Below are positions 8,001 to 17,497 of a stretch of 35,084 bases of DNA, one piece after another (the stretch's first letter is position 1; each line of letters starts with the position of its first letter). Origin of the DNA: Sanchytrium tribonematis (lineage: Eukaryota > Sanchytriomycota > Sanchytriomycetes > Sanchytriales > Sanchytriaceae); NCBI GenBank assembly GCA_018985235.1, contig JADGIG010000039.1, forward strand, positions 1-35,084, in the 5' to 3' direction. The position numbers and the translations under genes are program-made. The notes beneath the pieces are model-generated. The model searched no databases. It was not told where the DNA came from and was given only the letters and a program-made list of their open reading frames with translations.

Positions 8001-10345
8001 AAAAGTCCACAGGTCTGGATAAATTGTCTTTGTACACTCTGATCACTTAAAGGTAAGCCTTTTTGGATAAACTTACAAAAAGCACTTATACAACGCATGT
8101 AGGGCATTGGAGATCCTATAGTGACAAAATTGTCTCTAAATGTAAGTCCTTTAAACACAGCAAAATCTAATTCGAAAAAGAATAGCTTCACATGAGTATC
8201 ACTGCTTATCCTATACAAATCAATGTATTGATTACTATTCAAATTGACGGCAGTAGCTTTTGGAAGATGATCTAAGAAGTGTAGCACAGTCCCCAAAAAG
8301 GATCCATTTGCTCTGGACTTATAGAATGAATTATGCTGCTCGACATTGAAGATATCGTATTCCAACTGAAAAACTAGTCGAGCATGCTTCTTAAATATAT
8401 TATCTAAATGTTTCACTAGTAGATTTTTACCGTTCTTGTGATGCTCACTAAGTAAAACTGTAGATTCAAATACAAGAGATCTGAACATCAGCTCACGATC
8501 ATTCAAGTTGTTCAAAACTTCCGTACGTAAAGAAACCATTGCTGTCAAGGACATTGATCCGAATAATGAGGGCAATTGCTCTGCTAATCTTAAATATTCC
8601 TCAAGCAAATCAGCTGCACTTTCCATGAATGATGGCCTATAATTTTTTTTAGATAAACACTTTCTTAAAAATCTCAGGCAACTTGTTGTTTCAGTGAAGA
8701 ATTTCAAAATCTCATTCTCTTTAATGGGAAATGCAGGAAGAATCATATGTCCTTTCATATCTTGCAAAAAGCCAACAACGTCTTGCTCAATATCAATGGC
8801 CACTTCTTGAACATCCATCAAATAGCCCAAAATTTGCCATCCACTATTTCTGACTAATTCTTGAACAAGAAGCAAATTATCATAATCTGCTCGAAAGTAT
8901 AAGCTCGATTTTACAATTTTAAGAATTATATCGAGATCTGTAGCAGTCATTTGCATGTGTTCACTCCAATAAACTAAAATGACCATCAAGGCCATGCTAT
9001 AAGCATAGTATTTTTTTAAGTAAATATCGGGGCTGACCGATTTCAACTTTGGAACGTCATCTTTTAAAAATGGATAAATCGAATTAGCCAATTTGCGAAC
9101 ATAGGACGCGTCTGCTTGCATAATTCCATATAAACAATACAATGAAGAAGTTATCAGAATGTCATCTTGATGTTCGAGATACCTAAATATGATAGTTTGC
9201 AAATTCTCAAAGGAAGTAACATTTGTACCTGCAAGTGAGATATAATTTCCAAGCTCCAGCATGCAAAAGCCCAGCACCCAAGTGTTAGGGCTAGGTTTGT
9301 TCGGTATTAAACTTGGCCATTGCTCCAAATACTCTATTAAAACATTAATTGCTGGCATGAATCCATCATCGTGAGTCAACAAAGAAGAAACATCTTTCCT
9401 CATTACAAAAGAAAGGCATGTATAAACAAAATATTGGTCGGAAAAGTACAACTTGTTAAAGGATTCACTCGAGAGCAATTTCGAAATGTGTTCTAAAACT
9501 AATCCATAACTTTGCTCCATGTATTTCTTACCTTTCATATTCAAATAGCGTCCCAAAACTTCACACAAATAAGCAACATAATCTCTTTCTAAAAATGCTA
9601 GTTCCATGTTACGAAATAAAGCTGGCAATACATCTGCCTCGGTAAATGATTCTATTTTTTTAACTTTCTTCTTCTGTTTTGTCATATCATCATCTTCATC
9701 ATTTTCCTGCGGTTGTTCCACAGTTTGCTTAGAGTAGAAATACAATAATGTACTCAATGCTTGGCTGCTTTTTTCACGGATCATATGCGATGTGACCATA
9801 TTTCTATCCAAAAAGATGTCCAGAATATTGAATATTTTATTTGCCTTGCTGACAATGGAGTGATTCTGGATGCAAAATATATAATATTGCTGAATAGCTT
9901 TTAATTTAATTTTTTTGTGCTCAAAGTGCATAAATCCTCGAAGTAATCGATAAAGAGTCAAGGTATTATTTTGGTCAACCTCGAGGTATTGCATACAATC
10001 CATGCTAAGCAGATGATATAAAATGGTATTAGATTTGTAATTTTTAATAAGTTTATAATAAATACCACTAAATTGAGATTGGGCTTGATAAGATGCATTT
10101 GCCAAGATGGAATCCAATATATCTAAAATAAGACAGATTGTAGAGTTGGTAATATCCTTAGATTCCAACATACCAATAAGTGTAGTAGATGTGTTCATCA
10201 GCATCTTTTGATCGGTTAGCAGCATCAAAAATAATTTTGGCAAAGTTAAGCGAGCATCAATATTATTGTATTTGTTTTGCTGGATATTCATTATGTGTTG
10301 GCTGATGATCAATTGAGGATCGCCTTTTGGGTCTAACAATTCCAT
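5095..10345 (-). CDS. LAA1: Laa1/HEATR5-family AP-1 accessory protein, two exons (10345-6653, 6633-5095)
   Basis: The spliced product is 1743 aa, nearly all alpha-helical HEAT-type repeats without catalytic motifs. The best recognisable block follows the splice junction (about 1232-1262): IFSQLQDPDLPDHSILEQYH, then a segment ending SALSPMFSKTSPD. This resembles the conserved C-terminal region of yeast Laa1 and animal HEATR5A/B, which associate with the AP-1 clathrin adaptor and support trafficking between trans-Golgi network and endosomes. A charged low-complexity stretch rich in D/E then K (about 215-235) interrupts the repeats. The first frame ends in GTATTTTAA; removing a 19-nt intron there joins the 1231-codon and 512-codon parts in frame. 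Family members reach about 2000 aa, so this one is slightly short. The upstream spacer to bystin is only 61 bp. Confidence 0.85.
6634..6652 (-). other. Ultra-short spliceosomal intron (19 nt) in LAA1
   Basis: On the minus strand it reads GTATTTTAATTTGACTTAG, phase 0. It contains an in-frame TAA that would otherwise end the protein at 1233 residues. Removing it joins the frame to a segment resembling the conserved HEATR5/Laa1 C-terminal region. The candidate branch point is TTGAC, with its A five bases before the intron end. Confidence 0.9.
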
Positions 10346-10406
10346 ATTTAAAATCCTGTTTCAAAAAATTGCAAACATTGAGATTCAAATTTATTAAATT
10401 TATACA

Positions 10407-11522
10407 TTAGTCTTCCATGATCACGTCAATAAATTGATTGCCGTTGTCAATTTGCATTTCGTTTTTCTTCGATAGTAATTCTCGTTTAATTTCGGGAGAA
10501 ATTAGATGATGTCTTTTGGAATGATTCAAATCTAATAAAAGTTCAATCTGGCTATTTGAAAGGTCATTTTTGTATCTTTGGCAAAAAACCAGCAGCGATT
10601 GATACCACAAGACGGTCATTGTTTGCGAACCATTTTTAAATTTGATGAAATGCTTAACAACTGCATCAATAACCTTATATGGTAGTGCATATTTTTTGTC
10701 TAACAGAACTCTTAAAAAAATAGAAGTGCCACCAGAATAAGGAAGCTGTGTCAGCTTCAATATTGCAGCGCAAGAATGTAACACTGGAATGGTGCATTTG
10801 ACCATTATTGATGAAATAATGACTGCTTCTTTTAAAGTACAATTTTGCTGACACAAAGGAAACAAAAACCCTTTGAAAAAGGCTGAGGGTTTGTACAAAG
10901 CTTTTTTCAATGCCATGTACAAGTGGTAATTAAGTTTTTTCGTTTTCAGGATGTCTCTACGAGCAGCAAACAATAAATATTTCATAAACACAGTTGCTTG
11001 ATGTGGTTTCATTGTAGAAATATATATTCTAGAGGCATGAAAAAAGGTGTGTGGAGTCCAAGTGTCAGGGTTCGTGCATTGTAAATAAAATTCCCAATTT
11101 GGAAGTTTGGGAATAAATTTAAAAGCAACAGGTAATCTTCCGCTAGTGAACTTTGATAAAACATCTCCCAGCTCCTTGTATAAATTTTGCAATTGTAAGT
11201 CATAATCCTGGTCATCCTCTTTAGGAACAATTTTTTTCAATGACTCACTCAAGTCAACATGTGAAGGGAAGAACGAAGAAATAGCATTAAGCTCCTCCTT
11301 CGAAAGTCCTTCCATCGGCAACTCTTCATCATAGTCAGAATGGTCCGATATATCGCTCTTCTCGCTTTCAGCGTCCAATTGAAAATCCAGTTTTTTTTCT
11401 TGCATCAGGCTCATTATTTTTTGCGAATCTTTTGCAGTTAATTTGGTTTCCTTAAAAGACTTTTCACGCTTAGTCTTGCTCTTTAGAGCTGGCATGACCT
11501 GATCTTTTAAACTTTTGGTCAT
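10407..11522 (-). CDS. ENP1: Bystin / Enp1, 40S ribosome biogenesis factor
   Basis: The product is 371 aa. The C-terminal two-thirds (about 125-355) is the bystin domain: FKFIPKLPNWEFYL, NYHLYMALKKALYKPSAFFK, KCTIPVLHSCAAILKL, SIFLRVLLDKKYALPYKVID and SPEIKRELLS are all family hallmarks. The N-terminus is lysine-rich then acidic, as in other members, but shorter than in human bystin. Enp1/bystin is a nucleolar protein that travels with pre-40S particles and is needed for 18S rRNA processing at the A0-A2 sites. It starts at ATG 11522 and lies 41 bp downstream of the NADH dehydrogenase stop and 61 bp upstream of LAA1, all on one strand. The URB1-like gene at 15535 is another ribosome-assembly gene nearby. 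Confidence 0.96.
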   Translation of the reverse strand: MTKSLKDQVMPALKSKTKREKSFKETKLTAKDSQKIMSLMQEKKLDFQLDAESEKSDISDHSDYDEELPMEGLSKEELNAISSFFPSHVDLSESLKKIVPKEDDQDYDLQLQNLYKELGDVLSKFTSGRLPVAFKFIPKLPNWEFYLQCTNPDTWTPHTFFHASRIYISTMKPHQATVFMKYLLFAARRDILKTKKLNYHLYMALKKALYKPSAFFKGFLFPLCQQNCTLKEAVIISSIMVKCTIPVLHSCAAILKLTQLPYSGGTSIFLRVLLDKKYALPYKVIDAVVKHFIKFKNGSQTMTVLWYQSLLVFCQRYKNDLSNSQIELLLDLNHSKRHHLISPEIKRELLSKKNEMQIDNGNQFIDVIMED

Positions 11523-11563
11523 TGTACAACACTTGTTTTATCCGCTTTTTCAAAAGATTGAAT

Positions 11564-12998
11564 TTATTCTCTGCTGATATCTCTACCGAACAACCTGTGC
11601 TTCAGCCAGTCAAAGCTCACTAAAACTTGATTTCTAAATGAAAACAGTGTCGTCAAATAAACAGAATTCCAAACTGCAGTTGCTAGTAATCCATCCAATG
11701 AATAATTTCCAAACGAAAAATTGAAATCACCGATGGACTTTTCGCCACCAATGTATGCCAACCCACCCAGATGACGATAAGCAAATGGCCTTAGTCTTGG
11801 TTCCCTGCCCAACATTTCTGAATTTCCGATTTCATTAAAGACTTTGGATAAGTATTTTCCTTGCTGAAACGCAACCTGAGCTGTACTAGATAAGCAATAT
11901 GTACGGTGGATTCTTTGTGAACGTACAATCTCCAAGTGCGAAAATATCATCAAAGCCTTTTACTCTTAGAAAATCATCAACTTGAAGCCCACGCCTGGAG
12001 GTTTGTTCTTGTGGCTGTAAGTCCATCAGATTCTTAATAAGAGGCCTGGCAGTATTACCCGTGGCCCAAATCAAAATACCATATGGAATTACAACTTCTT
12101 TGTTTGTCAGTTTGTCCAAGGCTACTACAGCTTTTTGTTGCACCTCCTTCACTTGCGTGTTATTTAAAATGTCAATATTTGAGTCTTTAAATGATTTTTC
12201 AGTATATTCTACAAGTGTTTTGGAGAATGATGGCAGAAGAGCAGGGAGTGCTTCTATAAGTGTGATCTTGAACTTTCTTTCATCACCTGGAAACCATAAA
12301 CTGATATCTTCATTTAAAAAATCATACAACTCCCCTGCAAACTCCACGCCTGTGGGACCACCACCAACCACAACTGCACTCAATAATCTTTGCTTCTCAT
12401 TATCATCGACTTGCATTTCAGCAGTCTCTAGACAATCCTGAATTTTTCTTCGAATTTTACGAGCGTCTTCGACTTCTTTGAGAAAAAGACCATGATCTTT
12501 AACACCAGGTATTCCAAACGTAGCATTGTCTGCACCAACCCCTACAACCAAATAATCAAATGGTATTGTTTTCTCAAATACATCGCCTCTCACTTCGGAA
12601 TTATCTACAATAGTGACTGACTTTGCAACTGGGTCGATGTTTGTACAGTCTGCTTCTAAAAATTCAACTCCGAATGGTTTTTGACGCAACAAATATCGAA
12701 TTGGCATCATGATTGATCTGGATTCAATCCCTCCAGTAGTCAAGCTGGGTAATAGTGGAGAAAATAGAAAATAATTTCTTGGGCTCACTACTGTCACTCG
12801 ATATTCTTGGGACCATAGGTTCTTCAAAAGGCTGGTACAACCCCAGCCAGTCCCTAAAATAACAAGCCTTTTCTTATTCTCTAGATTTGCTTCTACAGGT
12901 TTGGGAGGATAGTGAAATTCATAGTATGATCTTCCAATATTGTATGTTAGCAGACCACCAGGCAAGTAAACAAACAAATATCGAAATTTAAACTTCAT
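11564..12998 (-). CDS. Alternative (type II) NADH:ubiquinone oxidoreductase, two exons (12998-11905, 11885-11564)
   Basis: The spliced product is 471 aa. A short basic/hydrophobic N-terminus (about 1-25) fits a mitochondrial import signal with a membrane stretch. FAD binding is at GTGWGCTS (49-56) and NADH binding at VVGGGPTGVEFAGE (about 210-223); the ALGDCTF motif and the conserved PPTAQVAFQQGKYL span the splice junction. This is the non-proton-pumping NDH-2 family (yeast Nde1/Ndi1), which passes electrons from NADH to ubiquinone at the inner membrane. Without splicing the frame ends six residues past GDCTFTKNPP. The C-terminal LFSFRNQVLVSFDWLKHRLF helix is the membrane-binding end of the family. 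Whether it faces matrix or intermembrane space cannot be told from sequence. Confidence 0.95.
11886..11904 (-). other. Ultra-short spliceosomal intron (19 nt) in the NADH dehydrogenase gene
   Basis: On the minus strand it reads GTACATATTGCTTATCTAG and splits a proline codon (CC|T, phase 2). Removal rebuilds the invariant PPTAQVA motif exactly, so the boundaries are well fixed by homology. If retained, the terminal TAG of the intron is an in-frame stop. The candidate branch point is CTTAT. Confidence 0.93.
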
Positions 12999-13050
12999 AC
13001 TCCTGTTTTATCGAGATAATTTGACAAGGTGATAATTTCAGCTCGATTTA

Positions 13051-13854
13051 TTAGTAAAACGGAACTTTTTCTTTCACCTTTCTGCGAACTTCTGATTCGA
13101 TTTGAGTTTTCAGTAACTCTTCAAAATCTTGAAAAGCTTTTCCTGTGAATCTTTTTACTCGGTCTTGCAACATTCTTAAAACTGAAACAAGCTTGTCAAC
13201 AATAAAATTGTTAATTCCTTGGATCTCCTTTTTTTTAGAAAGTGTTCTAAGATCTGGAATTTGCAAATCATTTGGAAGAAAACTATTCAAGACCTTTCTG
13301 GCTACGTCGCCAATACGATTTCCGTAATCATCCTTCGTCTGCAAAGTAGTTTTATGAGCTGCGTCGTACAACAATGGCAAAACTCGCTGAATAATTTTCT
13401 CGATCTGTGCTTTGTACCATTCATGTACATCTCTCTTTTTCAATTTGCGCCAATAAAGAGACTCTCTTGCTGTCTCGTACATATTTTCTTCTAAATTGAA
13501 CTCAAACCGAGTCAAAACAGTATCAACTTCTAATCTTATATTTTCCTTAAATAAATCTATGATCTTAATCGCAAATTTTTGCCACATACTTTTTATAATG
13601 TTTAAGCTGTGTTTTTGTTCCACTCCGAAAACATCTTCTAAAGAGTCGCGAAGCCAAACAGGTGCCATGGCAATATGATCTTTCTTAAGTTCAATCGACA
13701 TTTTGTGGATAGTGCTATTTATAGCTGGTTGTAGAGCTTTTATGCTACCATCGATTACATTTTTGTTGTAAAAATTCTTAAACGGGTCAAGCATTCCTCG
13801 CTTTTTCAATTTGATTGCAGTGCTATATATCGATAAGAGAAGAACAAACAGCAT
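13051..13854 (-). CDS. Predicted secreted protein, cysteine-free, 267 aa
   Basis: The N-terminus MLFVLLLSIYSTA is a convincing signal peptide. It is followed by LKKRG (about 16-20), which could be a Kex2-type dibasic processing site. The remainder is predicted helical, rich in lysine, glutamate and hydrophobics (for example ENMYETARESLYWRKLKKRD, and a lysine/glutamate-rich C-terminus), with no further membrane segment. The chain contains no cysteine, unlike most small secreted fungal effectors. I do not recognise a family. It has a relatively roomy promoter (288 bp to the divergent cyclin gene). A lineage-specific extracellular or vacuolar protein is the best guess, and host interaction is speculation. 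Confidence that it is a gene is high; the role is unknown. Confidence 0.75.
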   Translation of the reverse strand: MLFVLLLSIYSTAIKLKKRGMLDPFKNFYNKNVIDGSIKALQPAINSTIHKMSIELKKDHIAMAPVWLRDSLEDVFGVEQKHSLNIIKSMWQKFAIKIIDLFKENIRLEVDTVLTRFEFNLEENMYETARESLYWRKLKKRDVHEWYKAQIEKIIQRVLPLLYDAAHKTTLQTKDDYGNRIGDVARKVLNSFLPNDLQIPDLRTLSKKKEIQGINNFIVDKLVSVLRMLQDRVKRFTGKAFQDFEELLKTQIESEVRRKVKEKVPFY

Positions 13855-14142
13855 AATGCGATTCTTAAGTAAGAATGTAGTGCATTGTATCTCTTATGAA
13901 CCCAATTTGGGCAATATTTGGCAAACACCTAATTTTGTACGGTCGCATATCGCCATAAATTGCACCTCATTGGTCTGACAATTGCAAGTTGCACTTGAGT
14001 TTTCATACCCACTTTCTTGATGATGTACTGACCTTTGAATTCTAGACACTAAAGGTCTTAGAGTAAAATTCGAAAGTTGTGTTCAAAATTTGGGAAATAC
14101 TTCACTCCGTGTAAAACAATTTTAACAAAAGTACCAACCAAA
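13855..14142. promoter_or_regulatory. Shared divergent promoter region, the longest intergenic stretch here
   Basis: These 288 bp lie between the start codons of the secreted-protein gene and the Pho80-like cyclin. They include CATTGG at about 13969-13974, the complement of a CCAAT box, and a 7-bp inverted repeat GACCTTT/AAAGGTC (14030-14036 and 14051-14057). No coding frame of note is present. The regulatory role is inferred from position. Confidence 0.35.
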
Positions 14143-14640
14143 ATGAAATCCCTCGAAAATTGTCCGCAGCATCTGTTAGCAGAGATGATGGCAGATATGA
14201 TTAATACACTTATCACTCATAATGATAAAATCCCGCTAAATTCACAGCAAGTCACTCGATTTCATTCCAAGCAACCACCTAATATATCTGTTTTAGACTA
14301 TTTTAATAGAATTTGTAAATATGCGTCCATTGAAAATCCCAGTTTGGTTTGTTTGCTGGTTTATATAGATAGATTATGTGAACGAAATCGTTTATTTACT
14401 ATCAGCTCACTTACTATTCACAGGTTTATCATCACTGCACTCACAATAAGCTCGAAGAGTGTTTGTGATTTGTACTGTACCAACTCGTTGTATGCTAAGG
14501 TTGGAGGACTAAATATACAAGAATTGAACACTTTGGAATTAGATTTTATGTTTATGATGGATTGGAGAGTTGCGACAAGCGAGGAAGAACTAGAGAGGTA
14601 TTATTTAAATCTATGGAATAGATTTCATTTGAAAGGGTGA
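14143..14640 (+). CDS. Pho80-like (PCL-type) cyclin
   Basis: The product is 165 aa from the first in-frame ATG; a longer frame upstream lacks an ATG. The cyclin fold covers nearly the whole protein, with the Pho80-family signature TRFHSKQPPNISVLDYFNRI (about 38-57), then LLVYIDRLC, FTISSLTIHRFIITALTISS and CTNSLYAKVGGLNIQELNTL. In yeast this family pairs with the CDK Pho85 to signal phosphate status, glycogen storage and cell cycle; related cyclins occur in other fungi and protists. It is minimal, with no N- or C-terminal extension. Its stop codon is separated from the convergent phosphoglycerate mutase stop codon by a single base. Confidence 0.92.
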   Translation: MKSLENCPQHLLAEMMADMINTLITHNDKIPLNSQQVTRFHSKQPPNISVLDYFNRICKYASIENPSLVCLLVYIDRLCERNRLFTISSLTIHRFIITALTISSKSVCDLYCTNSLYAKVGGLNIQELNTLELDFMFMMDWRVATSEEELERYYLNLWNRFHLKG

Positions 14641-14641
14641 T

Positions 14642-15376
14642 TTATTTCTTGCCTTGATTAGCAACAGCTTGTTCTTTCTTGGCAATTTCGTCCTGATCTC
14701 CAAGGTAATAATGCTTAATAGGTTTTGCTTCACTTGTCATTTCATAGACTAAAGGCACTCCAGTAGGAATGTTTAATTGGGCAATATCGTCATCCGAAAT
14801 GTTATCGAGATATTTGACAAGTGCTCTTAAGCTGTTTCCATGAGCGACAATCAAAACTGTCTTACCTTTTTTTAATAAAGGCTCAATTTCACTTTCATAA
14901 AATGGTAGGACTCTTTCCACTACCATTTTTAATGATTCGGTGTTTGGAACTGAAAGTCCTTTATATCGAGGATCAAATTTTGGGTGTCTTTTATCATTGT
15001 CGTCCAAAGTAGGTGGGGGAATATCGTATGATCTTCTCCAAATAAACACCTGATTTTCCCCATATTTTTCAGCTGTTTCTTTCTTGTTCAATCCTTGCAA
15101 TCCACCATAGTGTCTTTCATTTAATCGCAAATCTCGCACTACTGGCAAATAGAGCTGGTCCATCTTCTCTAAAGCCAGATAATGTGTCTTTATGGCTCTT
15201 TTTAAGACAGAAGTGTAAGTAATATCAATCGGGGTTTTTGCGGTGGCTTTTAAAAGCAATTCACCTGCTTGCTTTGCCTCCTTGACGCCCTTATCAGTAA
15301 GATCACAGTCATACCAGCCGGTGAATTTATTTTCTAAATTCCATTCACTCTCACCATGTCTTAACAAGATTAACAT
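14642..15376 (-). CDS. GPM1: 2,3-bisphosphoglycerate-dependent phosphoglycerate mutase
   Basis: The product is 244 aa, the typical length for the cofactor-dependent enzyme, which interconverts 3- and 2-phosphoglycerate in glycolysis. The phosphohistidine motif [10 protein letters not shown] contains the nucleophile H7. R60, the proton-donor E87 in [14 protein letters not shown] and H179 in [13 protein letters not shown] complete the catalytic set, and [11 protein letters not shown] is also typical. It starts at ATG 15376. It is divergent from the URB1-like gene and ends one base from the cyclin stop codon. The bacterial and fungal enzymes are close, but nothing in composition suggests recent transfer. 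Confidence 0.97.
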   Translation of the reverse strand: MLILLRHGESEWNLENKFTGWYDCDLTDKGVKEAKQAGELLLKATAKTPIDITYTSVLKRAIKTHYLALEKMDQLYLPVVRDLRLNERHYGGLQGLNKKETAEKYGENQVFIWRRSYDIPPPTLDDNDKRHPKFDPRYKGLSVPNTESLKMVVERVLPFYESEIEPLLKKGKTVLIVAHGNSLRALVKYLDNISDDDIAQLNIPTGVPLVYEMTSEAKPIKHYYLGDQDEIAKKEQAVANQGKK

Positions 15377-15534
15377 CGATTCAAGGGGAATTGTCCAAAA
15401 TTTGATATTAATCTTAATTAATACGCGATAATCTTTTTCATGTGAATAGTAGGTCTTATTACTTCTGCCATTTATTAATTCAATTGTTTTGTGATGTCAT
15501 CAACAAGAATCAAAAAGGAGGAAACAATTGTACA
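15377..15534. promoter_or_regulatory. Shared divergent promoter region
   Basis: These 158 bp separate the phosphoglycerate mutase and URB1-like start codons. They contain a perfect 11-bp palindrome, TGATGTCATCA (15492-15502), similar to bZIP (CRE/ATF-type) binding sites, 33 bp before the plus-strand ATG. A regulatory role is inference. Confidence 0.35.
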
Positions 15535-17469
15535 ATGAACATTCCAACAATTGATAATTATGTCTCAGCAAATGCAGTGTTTAAGAATTGGCTTAAGAAA
15601 AAGAATTGCGTAACAGCAAATGCTTCTGTAATGTATTTATTGGAATTGCAAAAATTAGGAATTCCTTTACTTTTTAAAGATTATTCTGAACATCCACTTA
15701 TTACTTTAGAAAAAAATAGTGACTGCTCAGTATTCTATTCATTATTAAAAAACTATATCAAATTGAACAGTGTGGACGTTGGAAATTTAGACAAAATTTG
15801 TTCGGATATAATACTAGAAAAGAGAGATTTGACTGAATTGCTTTATTGCATACAAAGAAAACAGCAAAAAAGAATTAGTAGTATGATCGAGGATTTTATG
15901 GATGATTCAATAGTTTCTTACGATTACAAAGTCGCATATTTAACTATTTGGACCAAAGACTTCTCAATTAAAAGTTTGGACCTTTTAAAAGATTTCGACA
16001 AAATCCAGTTTCTGATAAACTCTCTGGATTACATATTGCAGTACCCATGTTCTGACTCCATTCTCGGTCGCTGCTGTCGTTTTGTCAAACATTTGACCAT
16101 CAAGTGTAGAAAATTAGATACATTAACACAAACTAATATTTGGTATCAAATGAAATGTATTGAGTATTGGAGATCTCTTTTTGTAAATGGGAAGCAAATT
16201 GCTATCAAAAAGCAGAGCAGCATAACAGCAAACCTTTTAGAATGCTTCTTATTTATTTCTGGAAAATTCAAAGAATTTAGTCCTGAAAAGTCTTTGATTT
16301 TTTTGAATCATTGGGATGTTTACAAAGAGAATGCTCCAATGAACAAGAATGATATAAATCAGATTGATGTTATCCTTACTGACGCGATATGCTGTTCAAT
16401 TTCAATGGATCAAAACAATTTTGTGGATAAAGTTTATAATTTTCTCAAAACATCGACACTAAAATCGAATTTAAAATGCGACATTATACAAACTATGATG
16501 TATGCCAGATATGATGGGAAAAAACTTATAAAGCTGGCAACTACAACTGAAGACGAATCTTTGTTTAAAACAATCTTGTTGCATGCCAATTTGTATGATT
16601 CAAGAAATATTTACAAAGACGCAGCAAAGCTTTTTTATTCATCGGCGAGCTATTATATGAAAGACAATCAGTTATTTTTACTATTAGAGCATCACAAGTT
16701 TCTGACCGAAGCGCATTTATTTGAAAATTCGGTTTCCGACACTGCCGGGATAGAATGGATCAAAATCAAAACCAGAACTTATTTCGATAAACTGTGCTAC
16801 AAGTTTGATCCGTATTTAGAGTTGTGTGGTACCTACGATGATTGCCCAGATAAACAGGAAACATTGAGTGCGTTGATTCGACTTAATCGAGCATTTTATG
16901 CAAAAATCCCAGTGGATGTATTTTATGCCAATGGGGTAGTTGGATTCTTATTAGTCATGCTTTCCTGTTTCGATAAGACCATACAGGCACAAGCTAGGTT
17001 TCACTTGGATTATATTGTGAAAGAAACGTCTAGATCAGATATGCCCGACAAGACTTTGCTGGTTGCAGCTGTGAACACCGTTAGAAACTGGTTTTCCATT
17101 CCATTTCCTAATGAGCAGAATAAGCTTGAAGCAATCCCGTATGTTTATGCATATTTTGTTTCTAATGCCATCCAAATGAAAAAGGATCATTTAATGTACA
17201 CACAAACTATGCTGTATTTGTTCAAATCGCCGGTGTTTACCAACGAGCCGCCGTTCTTTAAAAATTTGTTCAAAGAGGCTACTTTAGTGAGACGAAAGCA
17301 TAGACTGTACGTAATTGAACTTTTAAGCCACGGACTCAAATCGCACTTAGATAAATCGCTGTATTTTAAATGGCATGTAATGGAAGTTTTGGACTGCTTC
17401 GCACAAACATTTTTATGTACACCAGAGGAACGTTGCTTGATTCAAGAACTTTTAGTCAAAATAAACTAA
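15535..17469 (+). CDS. Probable URB1/Npa1-like nucleolar pre-ribosome protein (C-terminal type)
   Basis: The product is 644 aa starting at the ATG in context ACAATGAAC. It is entirely helical and armadillo-like. The last roughly 200 residues, including FYANGVVGFLLVMLSCFDKT, FVSNAIQMKKDHLMYTQTML and RKHRLYVIELLSHGLKSHLD, resemble the C-terminal domain of URB1/Npa1, the large scaffold of early pre-60S particles. Full URB1 proteins are two to three times longer, so either the N-terminal part has been lost, is encoded elsewhere, or this is a distant relative. The frame is open about 30 codons upstream but without an ATG. The next gene follows 28 bp downstream on the same strand. The family call rests on local pattern only. 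Confidence 0.5.
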   Translation: MNIPTIDNYVSANAVFKNWLKKKNCVTANASVMYLLELQKLGIPLLFKDYSEHPLITLEKNSDCSVFYSLLKNYIKLNSVDVGNLDKICSDIILEKRDLTELLYCIQRKQQKRISSMIEDFMDDSIVSYDYKVAYLTIWTKDFSIKSLDLLKDFDKIQFLINSLDYILQYPCSDSILGRCCRFVKHLTIKCRKLDTLTQTNIWYQMKCIEYWRSLFVNGKQIAIKKQSSITANLLECFLFISGKFKEFSPEKSLIFLNHWDVYKENAPMNKNDINQIDVILTDAICCSISMDQNNFVDKVYNFLKTSTLKSNLKCDIIQTMMYARYDGKKLIKLATTTEDESLFKTILLHANLYDSRNIYKDAAKLFYSSASYYMKDNQLFLLLEHHKFLTEAHLFENSVSDTAGIEWIKIKTRTYFDKLCYKFDPYLELCGTYDDCPDKQETLSALIRLNRAFYAKIPVDVFYANGVVGFLLVMLSCFDKTIQAQARFHLDYIVKETSRSDMPDKTLLVAAVNTVRNWFSIPFPNEQNKLEAIPYVYAYFVSNAIQMKKDHLMYTQTMLYLFKSPVFTNEPPFFKNLFKEATLVRRKHRLYVIELLSHGLKSHLDKSLYFKWHVMEVLDCFAQTFLCTPEERCLIQELLVKIN

Positions 17470-17497
17470 TTAATTCTGAACACTTCTCCTTGATTTT

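Noticed and set aside
11564..11953. Separate 129-aa protein next to the NADH dehydrogenase
   Set aside because: It is the C-terminal part of the same enzyme, and its first 20 or so codons read through the intron in the wrong frame.
14030..14057. 7-bp inverted repeat as a terminator or RNA hairpin
   Set aside because: The stem is short with a 14-base loop in AT-rich promoter DNA; chance is likely.
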